Positions 28,469-35,786 of a DNA stretch of 38,153 nt are shown here, piece after piece. Origin of the DNA: JAGWJU01 sp035533295 (GTDB lineage: Bacteria; Elusimicrobiota; Elusimicrobia; UBA1565; UBA9628); NCBI GenBank assembly GCA_035533295.1, contig DATLUA010000008.1, positions 1 to 38,153 on the forward strand. Reading direction: 5' to 3'. Below the pieces are notes generated by a model. That model was not told where the DNA came from. It was given only the letters and a program-made list of their open reading frames with translations, and did not search any database. The first letter of the stretch is position 1, and the number at the start of each line of letters is the position of its first letter. A program made the position numbers and the translations under genes.

Positions 28469-29256
28469 GCGCGAGCGGCGAGGCGATGAATTTCACCCTC
28501 AAAGTATGGCGGCAGAAAAGCGCCAAAGACGCGGGCCGCTTCGCGTCCTACGAGGTTTCGGGCGTCTCGGGCGACATGTCCTTTTTGGAAATGCTCGATC
28601 TTCTTAACGAGAGGCTCATCGCCAAAGGCGAGGAGCCGGTCGCCTTCGATCATGACTGCCGGGAAGGCATCTGCGGCATGTGCAGCCTGGTCATCAACGG
28701 TCAAGCGCACGGCCCTGAAAGGAACACCACCACCTGCCAGCTCTACATGCGGCGCTTCAAGAGCGGAGAGACCATCATTGTCGAGCCTTTCCGCGCGCGG
28801 GCATTCCCAGCCATCCGGGATTTGGCGGTGGACCGTTCGGCTTTCGACCGCATCACGGCCGCGGGCGGCTTTATCTCGACCAACACCGGCTCCGCGCCCG
28901 AGGCCAATTCCGTCCCCGTGGCCAAGCCCAAGGCGGAGGCGGCGATGGACGCGGCCGCCTGCATCGGCTGCGGCGCCTGCGTCGCGGCCTGCCCCAACGC
29001 GGCGGCCATGCTTTTCGTCGCGGCCAAGGTTTCCCACTTGTCGCTTTTGCCGCAAGGCTTGCCGGAAAGGGAGCGCCGCGTCTTGGCCATGCGCAAAGCC
29101 ATGGACGCGGAAGGATTTGGAAACTGCTCCAACGAGTATGAGTGCGAGGCGGCCTGTCCCAAAGGCATCAGCGTATCCAATATCGCGCGCTTGAACCGCG
29201 AATATGCGCGCGCCGCTCTCTTTTTCTCCGACCATTTAGAATCCGGCAGCAGCTAA
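28465..29256 (+). CDS. sdhB: Succinate dehydrogenase/fumarate reductase iron-sulfur subunit
   Basis: A 263-residue electron-transfer subunit. The [2Fe-2S] ligands are in DCREGICGMCSLVING plus the Cys of NTTTCQLYM. The [4Fe-4S] and [3Fe-4S] ligands are in ACIGCGACVAACPNA and NCSNEYECEAACPKG. Their order is normal and the N-terminus VWRQKSAKDAGRF matches the non-classical b558-type complexes. ATGA overlap with sdhA. It passes electrons from FAD to the haem/quinone site of SdhC. Confidence 0.96.
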   Translation: MSASGEAMNFTLKVWRQKSAKDAGRFASYEVSGVSGDMSFLEMLDLLNERLIAKGEEPVAFDHDCREGICGMCSLVINGQAHGPERNTTTCQLYMRRFKSGETIIVEPFRARAFPAIRDLAVDRSAFDRITAAGGFISTNTGSAPEANSVPVAKPKAEAAMDAAACIGCGACVAACPNAAAMLFVAAKVSHLSLLPQGLPERERRVLAMRKAMDAEGFGNCSNEYECEAACPKGISVSNIARLNREYARAALFFSDHLESGSS

Positions 29257-29270
29257 TCTTTTTTGCCGAT

Positions 29271-29564
29271 ATGGAGCTGATGGAAAACTTTGGCGTGACT
29301 CCGGCCAAGCTCCAGGAAGTCCTTTCCCGCATGCGGCGCCTAGGCGTGGCCCCCGAGGCTATCGATGAGACCTTCACCCGCGGCGGCGGACCCAGCGGTC
29401 AGAAAATCAACAAAACGTCCAACTGCGTCCGGTTGGCTTACGCCCCGCTGGAAATAAACGTTCGGGCGCAGCGGGAGCGCAGCCGTAGCCTGAATCATTT
29501 TTTGGCGCTTCGGGAACTGGTGGACCGGATTGAAATGCGGCTTCCCCCCGAAAAGCCGCAGTAA
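29271..29564 (+). CDS. Peptide-chain-release-factor-like protein (single RF-1 domain, SGQ variant)
   Basis: A 97-residue protein consisting of one RF-1/class I peptidyl-tRNA hydrolase domain, like bacterial C12orf65/mtRF-R-type proteins that lack codon-recognition domains. The family signature appears as TFTRGGGPSGQKINKTSNCV followed by RAQRERSRSLNHFLALREL. The catalytic GGQ is Ser42-Gly43-Gln44 here (codons agc ggt cag). It could hydrolyse peptidyl-tRNA on stalled ribosomes, but the changed first Gly makes this uncertain. ATG 29271 or 29280 both fit. It lies 14 bases after sdhB and may share its transcript. Confidence 0.82.
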   Translation: MELMENFGVTPAKLQEVLSRMRRLGVAPEAIDETFTRGGGPSGQKINKTSNCVRLAYAPLEINVRAQRERSRSLNHFLALRELVDRIEMRLPPEKPQ

Positions 29565-29583
29565 AGTACGCGAGGGTTCTCGC

Positions 29584-29982
29584 ATGAAATATTTTACCCT
29601 TAAGCAGGCCGAGGATTTGATTCCGGATTTTGAGAAGATTTTCTCGGATATCGCGGCCCTCGCGGATCGCGCCGAGGCCAAGGCCGAGTCGGCGGGGCGC
29701 CTGGAGCAATCCCAAGCCAAGGCGGCTGAGCTTGAAATCGAAAAGGCGCAAATCCGCTTTCTGGCCGCGCAAATAGACGCCCTGTTTCAAAAAATCGCGG
29801 ATACGGGAGCCCTTCCCAAGGGTTATAACCCGCCGCTTGTTGATTTTCCCTTCCGCCTGGGGCGCAAAGAAGTTTATTTGTGCTGGAGCGGGGGGGAAAA
29901 GAAAATCGGCTACTACCACGGGATTGAGGAAGGCTTCGCGGGCCGGCATCCGCTGCCCTCCGGCAGGCCCGCCCCCGATTAA
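29584..29982 (+). CDS. DUF2203-like protein
   Basis: A 132-residue soluble protein. It begins KYFTLKQAEDLIPDFEKIFSD, continues with a long charged coiled-coil-like helix (about 20-80, rich in Ala, Glu, Lys), then GALPKGYNPPLVDFPFRLGRKEVYLCWSGGEKKIGYYHGIEEGFAGRHPL. This end, with the phrase LVDFP and CW..GE, is typical of DUF2203, a conserved family without established function. ATG 29584 lies 19 bases after the release-factor-like gene. It ends 3 bases before a convergent regulator, with a 7-bp AAGCTTC/GAAGCTT hairpin at 29981-30003 but no T-tract. Confidence 0.82.
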   Translation: MKYFTLKQAEDLIPDFEKIFSDIAALADRAEAKAESAGRLEQSQAKAAELEIEKAQIRFLAAQIDALFQKIADTGALPKGYNPPLVDFPFRLGRKEVYLCWSGGEKKIGYYHGIEEGFAGRHPLPSGRPAPD

Positions 29983-29985
29983 GCT

Positions 29986-30699
29986 TCAGCCTTCGGGAAG
30001 CTTGAAGCGGTAGCCGTAGCGCTCGACCGTCTCAATCCAGCGTCCTGCGCGCGCGCCCAGGGCTTGGCGCAGGCGGCTCACCCCCACATCGATGGCGCGG
30101 GTGTTCGCGGTCTTGTCCATGCCCCAAATAGTCTCCAGCAGATAAGGGCGGCTGAGCGTGCGCCCCGCTTTTCTCATCAGCAAGTCAAGCAGCTCGAACT
30201 CGCGGGGGCGCAGGCCGGCGATTTTCCCGCGCACGCGGCATTGCCGGGCGCCCGGATCGAGAAGGATGGGTCCGATCTCGAGGACCGGGTTTTCCTCGCC
30301 GCGCGCGGCTCTGCGGCGCACGACCGCGCGGATGCGCGCGGCCAACTCCTGCGGCGCGCAGGGCGTTTGGATGAAGTCGTCGGCGCCCGCGTCGAACATC
30401 TCCACGACGCGGCTCTCGGGGCAATTCTGCCGGCTTAAAACCACGACCGGCAGGTTTTCCGCGAAACGGGTCTTGCGGATCATGGAAATCCAGGCGGGCG
30501 CGGACATGTCGGGGAGATCTTTTTCCAGCAGCGCTAAATCCACTCCCGGGCGGTCCGCCGTGGCTTTTTCCAGCATGACTTTCGCGGCTTCGACGCCGGT
30601 GAGGCACGCGGCCGCGGAATAGCCTGCCGCCGCGGCCGCGGCGCGGCCTATTTCCTGATCTTCCGAAGTCAACCCGATCAACAGCAGGTGGAGGCTCAT
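29986..30699 (-). CDS. OmpR-family regulator with degenerate receiver
   Basis: A 237-residue protein with a receiver-like fold (1-125) and an OmpR/PhoB winged-helix DNA-binding domain (about 140-235: LRPREFELLDLLMRKAGRTLSR, NTRAIDVGVSRLRQALG, ETVERYGYRF). Aligned to PhoB, the acidic pocket is lost (LIGLTSE for VVEDE), the phosphoacceptor Asp is Glu59 (ALLEKDLPDM) and the signalling Lys is Thr112 (IQTPCAP). The Thr/Ser switch residue is Ser89. It should therefore not be phosphorylated in the usual way. The start lies 9 bases after a TAAGAT box, with no ribosome site. It is divergent from the regulator at 30,909 across a 209-base AT-rich gap. Confidence 0.9.
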   Translation of the reverse strand: MSLHLLLIGLTSEDQEIGRAAAAAAGYSAAACLTGVEAAKVMLEKATADRPGVDLALLEKDLPDMSAPAWISMIRKTRFAENLPVVVLSRQNCPESRVVEMFDAGADDFIQTPCAPQELAARIRAVVRRRAARGEENPVLEIGPILLDPGARQCRVRGKIAGLRPREFELLDLLMRKAGRTLSRPYLLETIWGMDKTANTRAIDVGVSRLRQALGARAGRWIETVERYGYRFKLPEG

Positions 30700-30908
30700 G
30701 GCGTCAAAATCTTACTGTAAAAACGCCGCATATTCAAGGAGTATCATGGGATTTTATTAATGGAAATATTTAAATATTGCAATAATTTACAATAACTATT
30801 TTTATATTTAAATGTTACAAATTAGTTTCCATCGTGAAATTGTGGTGCAATCGAAAACGTCTATATATATATGTAGGTTCAAACAAGTCGCAACTTCGAG
30901 GAGGCCGC
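30700..30908. promoter_or_regulatory. AT-rich control region between divergent regulators
   Basis: A 209-base gap, markedly AT-rich in an otherwise GC-rich genome. It holds a perfect 14-bp palindrome AATATTTAAATATT (30765-30778), A/T runs at 30797-30812, and a TATATATATAT stretch (30862-30872) that may contain the -10 of the plus-strand cluster, with TTGTGG 16-18 bases upstream. A GAGGAGG ribosome site precedes ATG 30909. No RNA gene or small ORF is apparent. Confidence 0.6.
30709..30737 (-). promoter_or_regulatory. Promoter TTGAAT-N17-TAAGAT of the OmpR-like regulator
   Basis: On the minus strand, TTGAAT (30737-30732), a 17-base spacer and TAAGAT (30714-30709) predict a transcript start near 30702, three bases before ATG 30699. 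This is the clearest near-leaderless example in the window. Confidence 0.6.
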
Positions 30909-31292
30909 ATGTACCGGATCATGGTGGTTGAAGACGACGAGATTCTAAGGCAGACGTTCCGCGACGTGCTCAAGGCGGACGGGTTCGAGGTTTTTCTCTG
31001 CCCCGATGGAGCTTCCGGGCTTCGAGAGGTCAAGACGTGCCGTCCTGATTTGATTCTTCTTGACGTCAACCTGCCGGACATGAGCGGGTTCGACGTGTGC
31101 CGCGGCTTGAAGGCCGATCCGATCTCGAAAAGCGTGCCCGTCATCATCCTGACCGGGCACGCTCGGGACGTGACCGAGCGGGTGCGGGGCCTGGATGTCG
31201 GCGCCGAGGATTATTTGTTCAAGCCGGTGAGCCCGCGAGTGTTGATCGCCCGAATCCGCTCTATTCTCAAGGTGTCCTTGAGGCCCAGCTAG
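30909..31292 (+). CDS. Single-domain response regulator receiver
   Basis: A 127-residue stand-alone receiver with intact chemistry: acidic residues in VVEDDE (Asp9, Asp10), phosphoacceptor Asp52 in LILLDVNLPDMSG, Thr82 in IILTGHA and Lys105 in LFKPVSP. It has no output domain, so it acts by protein contact or as a phosphorelay step. ATG 30909 has a GAGGAGG site 5 bases upstream. Its TAG stop is followed at once by the ATG of the FN3 protein (TAGATG), and a histidine kinase is encoded two genes later, so it is probably that kinase's partner. Confidence 0.92.
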   Translation: MYRIMVVEDDEILRQTFRDVLKADGFEVFLCPDGASGLREVKTCRPDLILLDVNLPDMSGFDVCRGLKADPISKSVPVIILTGHARDVTERVRGLDVGAEDYLFKPVSPRVLIARIRSILKVSLRPS

Positions 31293-33764
31293 ATGGATCA
31301 ACGCGGAAACGGAAAATCTTTTTCCGGCCTGCCGCTCGGGTCGGGGAAGGGCGTTTTTTCCGTTTTCGCTTTCGCGGTTTTGGCCGCGGTTTTCGCGGCG
31401 CTGCCCGCGCGCGCCGGGCTAAAAATGATCGGCTCGACCGATGACATTCCGCGCAACCTCATCGCCAATGCGGGCGGAGTTTCCTCCGCGGCCTCCTATA
31501 TCCTTGACGGATCGGTGGGCGAGTTCGGGGTGTCGACGGATCCGTACGCTTCCTCCGCCGGTTATTCTTTTGAGCCCGGCTTGGAGAACGTTTTCGCCCA
31601 GCCCGGCAGCGTGACGGCGATTTCCACGGCCGCCCTTTCCACCTCAACGGGCGCCCTAACGCTGAATTGGACCGCGCCCGGCTTTGACGGCGGAGTGTCG
31701 GGAACATCGGAAAGCGGCTATTACCGCATCGATTATTCCTCGACTCCGGCCGATGAGGCGCTTTTCGATCCGACCGCGACGACCAGCTACGCCTTCGTCG
31801 TGCAGTTCCCGACCGCGTCCGTTCAAGGCTCGACACAATCCTACACCCTGCAAGGCCTCTCTCCCAACACGACCTACTATGCCAAAGTTTATCTGGGAGA
31901 CGAGACCAAGTTTTTCGCCGAAACATCCTCCACCGCGGCCTACTCGACCCTGGCCAACCTGCCGGTCTCGCCGATCCTGGCCGGCGTGTCCTACACCAGC
32001 GCGACCTTCACTTGGTCTTTCCCAGCGGCGTCTGGAACCGCCGCAGGCTTCGAGGTGACCGCCGCCAGCCTCACGGCCCAAGGATACAACGGGCCCGTCG
32101 TTAATTCCGCGATGGCGTCCAATGGAGGCACTTTGCAGTTGACCGTGAACGGTCTCTTGCCGGGCGGGACTTATTACTTTAATTTGGCCAGCCTTAATTG
32201 GCAGGGCTTGACGAATTTCGAGACGGTCATCGAGACCGTGACGCTGCCGGAAAGCATCCAGCCCGTGAATTTGGTCTCTGTTTCCTCCGCGCCGCTGGCG
32301 CGCACCATCACCTTGACCTGGACTTGGTCTAGTCCGACGCCGCCCAATCAGAACGGGGCCGTGGTTCTCGTAAGCAGCATGGTCATCAACGCGTCGGATT
32401 TAGTCAACGGAACGGCCTACAGTCCCGGACAGAAGCTTCCGGACGGCTCGGTGGTGGCCTCCACGCAAACAGGCGTCGTTTCCGGCGTTCTTATCTCGAC
32501 GCCGTCTTTCGTGAAAGCGGGCTTGACGCTCGATACGACGGAATACTTCGGCATTTTCAGCGAAAATACGTTGAACGCTTATTCCATCGGAGTGACCACT
32601 TCGGCGGCTCTGGACTTGCCGCCCTTGGCGCCCGCGGGCTTGGCCGCGACCATCAACCCCAGCTCGACTACCATGGAAATCACTTGGTTCCCGGTCAAGT
32701 CCAAGACCGACGGCACGATGTTTCCTGGTTCTTCGCCATGGGACGGCTGGCAGTTGAGCGGCTACGACGTCTATCAATCAACCACCCTGATCCGCCCCGC
32801 GTGGGTCATGGTCTCGACGGTCGCGGCTACTGCCGACAGCGTTGAAGTGTCCACGGCGCCGCCGGGAGCGGTTTATTACTACAAGGTCGTCTCGCAAGAT
32901 TCCTTCCCCGGCGAGACCACGGACGCGGCCATGGCCGTGGATACTTTGGGCAATCTCTACGCCCTTGATTCGGACAACATCACGCGCATCGAAATCCCCG
33001 CGAACATCGCCGGCATGGTCCAGCCCGGCGGCAACTCCTCCGGCGAGCCGCTGTTAATCCGCGCGGTGGATCAGCCCCAGGATGTCGCGGCCTCTCCTTA
33101 TATATTCAAGTCCGTGGCCTTCGACCCCTATACGGCGCCGTCCAACGAGGAAATCAAGAATCTGCCCCTGCCATCCAACGCCATGTTCGACCTGGCTCTC
33201 GGCTATCAGGTGCAAAACGGCCAAATCGTGGCCGACGGCGTCTCTCGCGCCGCGCCGCTTTCTGAGTCCAATGTTCCTCTCGGAATTTTCTGGTACAACG
33301 GCGAGCAGAACGTTAAGGTGTTCGGTTCTGTCGATTCAGCCAATGATCAGTTGTCGGCCCAAGTCGGGGCGCTGGGTGACTATAGATTGCAGTCTTTCAT
33401 CGCTCCTGCGGGAGCGTCCTTTGACCCTGGTAGCCAGATGTCAACGAAAGTCATTACGCCGACCGAGGATTATTGCGCGGGCCAGCATGGCTGCGACGAC
33501 CACGTGGAGATGTGGTTCAACAATCCCACTGCCGATAGTTGCTCTGGGATCGTTTATGATGTGCGCGGGATAAAGGTGGCGGATATGAACAACAATTTTC
33601 AATGCCAGTATGGCGGCCCTGGATGCGGCTCTGGCTATGAAAATGGCTGCTTAGAATGGGATGGACGGGGCGTCAATGGTGCTATTGTGGCCCGCGGCGT
33701 TTATATTTATGAGATCAAGGTCGGCGGGCAGACCTGGACCGGGACCGTGGTGGTCATCAGGTAA
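31293..33764 (+). CDS. Secreted FN3-repeat surface protein with FlgD/T9SS-like C-terminal domain
   Basis: An 823-residue exported protein. The N-terminal signal peptide has a core around FSVFAFAVLAAVFAALPARAG. A first module (SSAASYILDGSVGEFGVSTD) recurs in surface proteins of several candidate phyla. Then come fibronectin-III-like repeats, each with strands like LTLNWTAPG, SYTLQGLSPNTTYYAKVYL, ATFTWSFPAASG, TITLTWTWSS and MEITWFPVK. The last 85 residues contain IVYDVRGIKVADM, WDGRGVNGAIVARGVYIYEIKVGG and TGTVVVIR, the pattern of FlgD Ig-like and type A T9SS sorting domains. Six cysteines in the last 120 residues are unusual for this domain. It would be an exported or cell-surface protein; binding partner unknown. 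Confidence 0.85.
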   Translation: MDQRGNGKSFSGLPLGSGKGVFSVFAFAVLAAVFAALPARAGLKMIGSTDDIPRNLIANAGGVSSAASYILDGSVGEFGVSTDPYASSAGYSFEPGLENVFAQPGSVTAISTAALSTSTGALTLNWTAPGFDGGVSGTSESGYYRIDYSSTPADEALFDPTATTSYAFVVQFPTASVQGSTQSYTLQGLSPNTTYYAKVYLGDETKFFAETSSTAAYSTLANLPVSPILAGVSYTSATFTWSFPAASGTAAGFEVTAASLTAQGYNGPVVNSAMASNGGTLQLTVNGLLPGGTYYFNLASLNWQGLTNFETVIETVTLPESIQPVNLVSVSSAPLARTITLTWTWSSPTPPNQNGAVVLVSSMVINASDLVNGTAYSPGQKLPDGSVVASTQTGVVSGVLISTPSFVKAGLTLDTTEYFGIFSENTLNAYSIGVTTSAALDLPPLAPAGLAATINPSSTTMEITWFPVKSKTDGTMFPGSSPWDGWQLSGYDVYQSTTLIRPAWVMVSTVAATADSVEVSTAPPGAVYYYKVVSQDSFPGETTDAAMAVDTLGNLYALDSDNITRIEIPANIAGMVQPGGNSSGEPLLIRAVDQPQDVAASPYIFKSVAFDPYTAPSNEEIKNLPLPSNAMFDLALGYQVQNGQIVADGVSRAAPLSESNVPLGIFWYNGEQNVKVFGSVDSANDQLSAQVGALGDYRLQSFIAPAGASFDPGSQMSTKVITPTEDYCAGQHGCDDHVEMWFNNPTADSCSGIVYDVRGIKVADMNNNFQCQYGGPGCGSGYENGCLEWDGRGVNGAIVARGVYIYEIKVGGQTWTGTVVVIR

Positions 33765-33767
33765 CGG

Positions 33768-35786
33768 ATGAAACGGATGGAAAAGAAAGGAACGGAAAGA
33801 AGCGGAAGAAGCGCCGAGATGACGGCGGCGCAGGGAGGCTTTGGCGCGAGCGTTTTCGTCCTTTGCCTTCTTTTCTTCCCGTTTCTTTCCGCTTCGTCTT
33901 TCGCCGCGTTCGACGATTTGGGCGCGGGCGCGCGCGCTCCCGGCATGGGCGGCGCCTTCGTGGCCGTGGCCGATGACGTCTACGACATTTACTACAACCC
34001 GGCGGGCTTGGCCACCTTGAGCCGGCCCAGCCTGGGCGCGTCTTATTCGCTTTTGGACGTGGGTCTGACCGACGGCTCCAATTTGGGCACTTCCTTCCTG
34101 GGCTACGCCCAGCCGCTGGCGTGGAAAAAATCCAACGAGGGGACTCTGGGCTTGGCCTGGAACTCGTTTTCTCTGAATAACTCTCTTTACCGCGAAGACA
34201 GCTTTTATTTGTCCTATGGACGCCAGCTTCCTTATTACCCTTTCGGCGGGGATCTTTATTTGGGAGGCAGCCTCAAATACTTGCGCAGCTCTTTCGGAAG
34301 TTTTGGAAGCAACCTTCTTGATACCACGGGCCAAAACTACACCGCGCAGAACTCGATTTTAAACGGCTCCAACGTGCAAAGCGCCTTCTCCGGGGATTTG
34401 GGCGTCCTCTATAATTTCGCGCGGCACTACTCCTTCGGCGTGGAGGCGACCAATATCAACCAGCCCAACGTCGCCTACGATCCGAGCAACCCGGAAACGC
34501 TGCCCATGTCGTGGAAGATGGGCGTGGACTACCGCAGCCTCATCTCCAACGTGGTCGTGGAGTACGACAACGAGCCGTCCCCTTATTTCACGCGCGAATC
34601 CATCGGCACCTTGGCGGCCGAGCGCTGGTTCCCGGTCGAGTTCTTCGGCGATTTCGGCATCCGCGGCGCGCTGAGCCTGGGCAGCCCCAGCTTCACCCAG
34701 TTCGCGGCCGGCATTTCCTACCGCACCACGCGCTTCGAGGTGGACTACGCGTTCGACATGCCCATCAACAGCGTGTCCGGCACGGCCGGAGATCAGCGCA
34801 TCGCGCTGACCTTCCGGTTCGGCAAGCCCTCGGAGGAAGAGGAATCGGTCGAGATGGTCTTGGAAGCCATGGAGCGCCTGCGCCAGGGCAAGAGCGCCAT
34901 TCTGACCGCGTCCTCGACTTCGGGTTTGAGCGCGGAGGACCAGGCCAGGCTCAACGATCTGCTCGCGCAGGCGCGCCAAGCGGAGGCCTCGGCCGAGTAC
35001 AAAAAAGCCGTCGATACGCTCAGCCAGGCCATGGCCATCGCGCCGTCGGACCCGAACCTGCTGCGCGAGTTCGGGCGGCTGCATTTCGTGGCCCAACTTT
35101 ATCCCGTTCTTCCCGACTACAAGGCGGATCCGGAGCAGGCGGAACTCCATCAAGGAGTGCTGGCCTACGTGGGCGGCGACGACCGCACCGCCATCGAGGA
35201 CGTGTCCCGGGCCCTAGCCATCCGGCCGGATGACCAGGGGCTGCGCGTGTTCTTCGAGGAGCTCCAGCGCCTGACCGGCATCACCGAGGTCGTTCATGCG
35301 GCGCCGGCCGAATCGCAGGACATCGCCGCGGCGCTGACTCGGGCCGATGCCGCCATTCGGGGCCGGCAGTACCGCTTGGCCCTGGAGTTGGCCAACAAGG
35401 TCCTGGCCGCGCAGCCGAATAACTTGGAAGCCTGGGAGGACGCGGGCATCGCTTACTTGGGCCTGCGCCGCTTCGACGACTCCCTGCGGGCCTGGAACAA
35501 GGCCTATGATTTGGAGAAGAGCCCGTCCATGCGGGCGGTCATCAACAACTACATCGATTCCATCCGCAGGCTCAACGGCGCGGTCTGGCAGGGCAATTCC
35601 GCGCCTCGGCCGTCCTTGTCGAAGGACGAAATCGACTCGCTCTTCGACCAGGGCATCGACGCCTACACGCGCCGCGACTTCCAGCAGGCGGCCGAGGATT
35701 TCCGCAAGATTTTGGACGCCGACCCGACCAATCAGGAGGCCCGCAAAGCCCTGGAGCGGGTCCTGGAGGAGTTAAAAGCCCAATGA
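33768..35786 (+). CDS. PorV/PorQ-like outer-membrane barrel with C-terminal TPR domain
   Basis: A 672-residue protein. After a signal peptide (core VFVLCLLFFPFLSASSFA) the first mature residues, FDDLGAGARAPGMGGAFVAVADDVYDIYYNPAGLATL, are characteristic of PorV/UPF0164 barrels of the FadL superfamily. Barrel strands continue to about residue 345 (RIALTFRFGKPSEEEE). From about 375 there are tetratricopeptide repeats (EYKKAVDTLSQAMAIAPSDPNLL; YRLALELANKVLAAQPNNLEAW; DFQQAAEDFRKILDADPTNQEA). PorV is a shuttle in type IX secretion, and here it lies 3 bases after a protein with a T9SS-like C-terminal domain. A periplasmic TPR tail may recruit partners. It overlaps the kinase by four bases (ATGA). 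Confidence 0.88.
   Translation: MKRMEKKGTERSGRSAEMTAAQGGFGASVFVLCLLFFPFLSASSFAAFDDLGAGARAPGMGGAFVAVADDVYDIYYNPAGLATLSRPSLGASYSLLDVGLTDGSNLGTSFLGYAQPLAWKKSNEGTLGLAWNSFSLNNSLYREDSFYLSYGRQLPYYPFGGDLYLGGSLKYLRSSFGSFGSNLLDTTGQNYTAQNSILNGSNVQSAFSGDLGVLYNFARHYSFGVEATNINQPNVAYDPSNPETLPMSWKMGVDYRSLISNVVVEYDNEPSPYFTRESIGTLAAERWFPVEFFGDFGIRGALSLGSPSFTQFAAGISYRTTRFEVDYAFDMPINSVSGTAGDQRIALTFRFGKPSEEEESVEMVLEAMERLRQGKSAILTASSTSGLSAEDQARLNDLLAQARQAEASAEYKKAVDTLSQAMAIAPSDPNLLREFGRLHFVAQLYPVLPDYKADPEQAELHQGVLAYVGGDDRTAIEDVSRALAIRPDDQGLRVFFEELQRLTGITEVVHAAPAESQDIAAALTRADAAIRGRQYRLALELANKVLAAQPNNLEAWEDAGIAYLGLRRFDDSLRAWNKAYDLEKSPSMRAVINNYIDSIRRLNGAVWQGNSAPRPSLSKDEIDSLFDQGIDAYTRRDFQQAAEDFRKILDADPTNQEARKALERVLEELKAQ
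33789..33895. repeat. Imperfect inverted repeat covering signal-peptide codons (copy B)
   Basis: The left arm near 33789-33810 (GGAACGGAAAGAAGCGG...) pairs with the reverse complement of 33873-33895 (GAAGCGGAAAGAAACGG...), with about 17 of the first 20 positions identical. It lies at the same place relative to its gene as copy A. Copy A's right arm read in reverse and copy B's left arm share GGAACGGAA and 14 of 17 positions. Confidence 0.55.

Noticed and set aside
28459..29235. Minus-strand open frame opposite sdhB
   Set aside because: sdhB has all iron-sulfur motifs on the plus strand; the antisense translation has no recognisable domain.
29981..30003. AAGCTTC/GAAGCTT hairpin as a bidirectional terminator
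   Set aside because: The 7-bp stem is real, but no T-tract follows on either strand and it lies partly in coding sequence, so it is noted only in the neighbouring entry.
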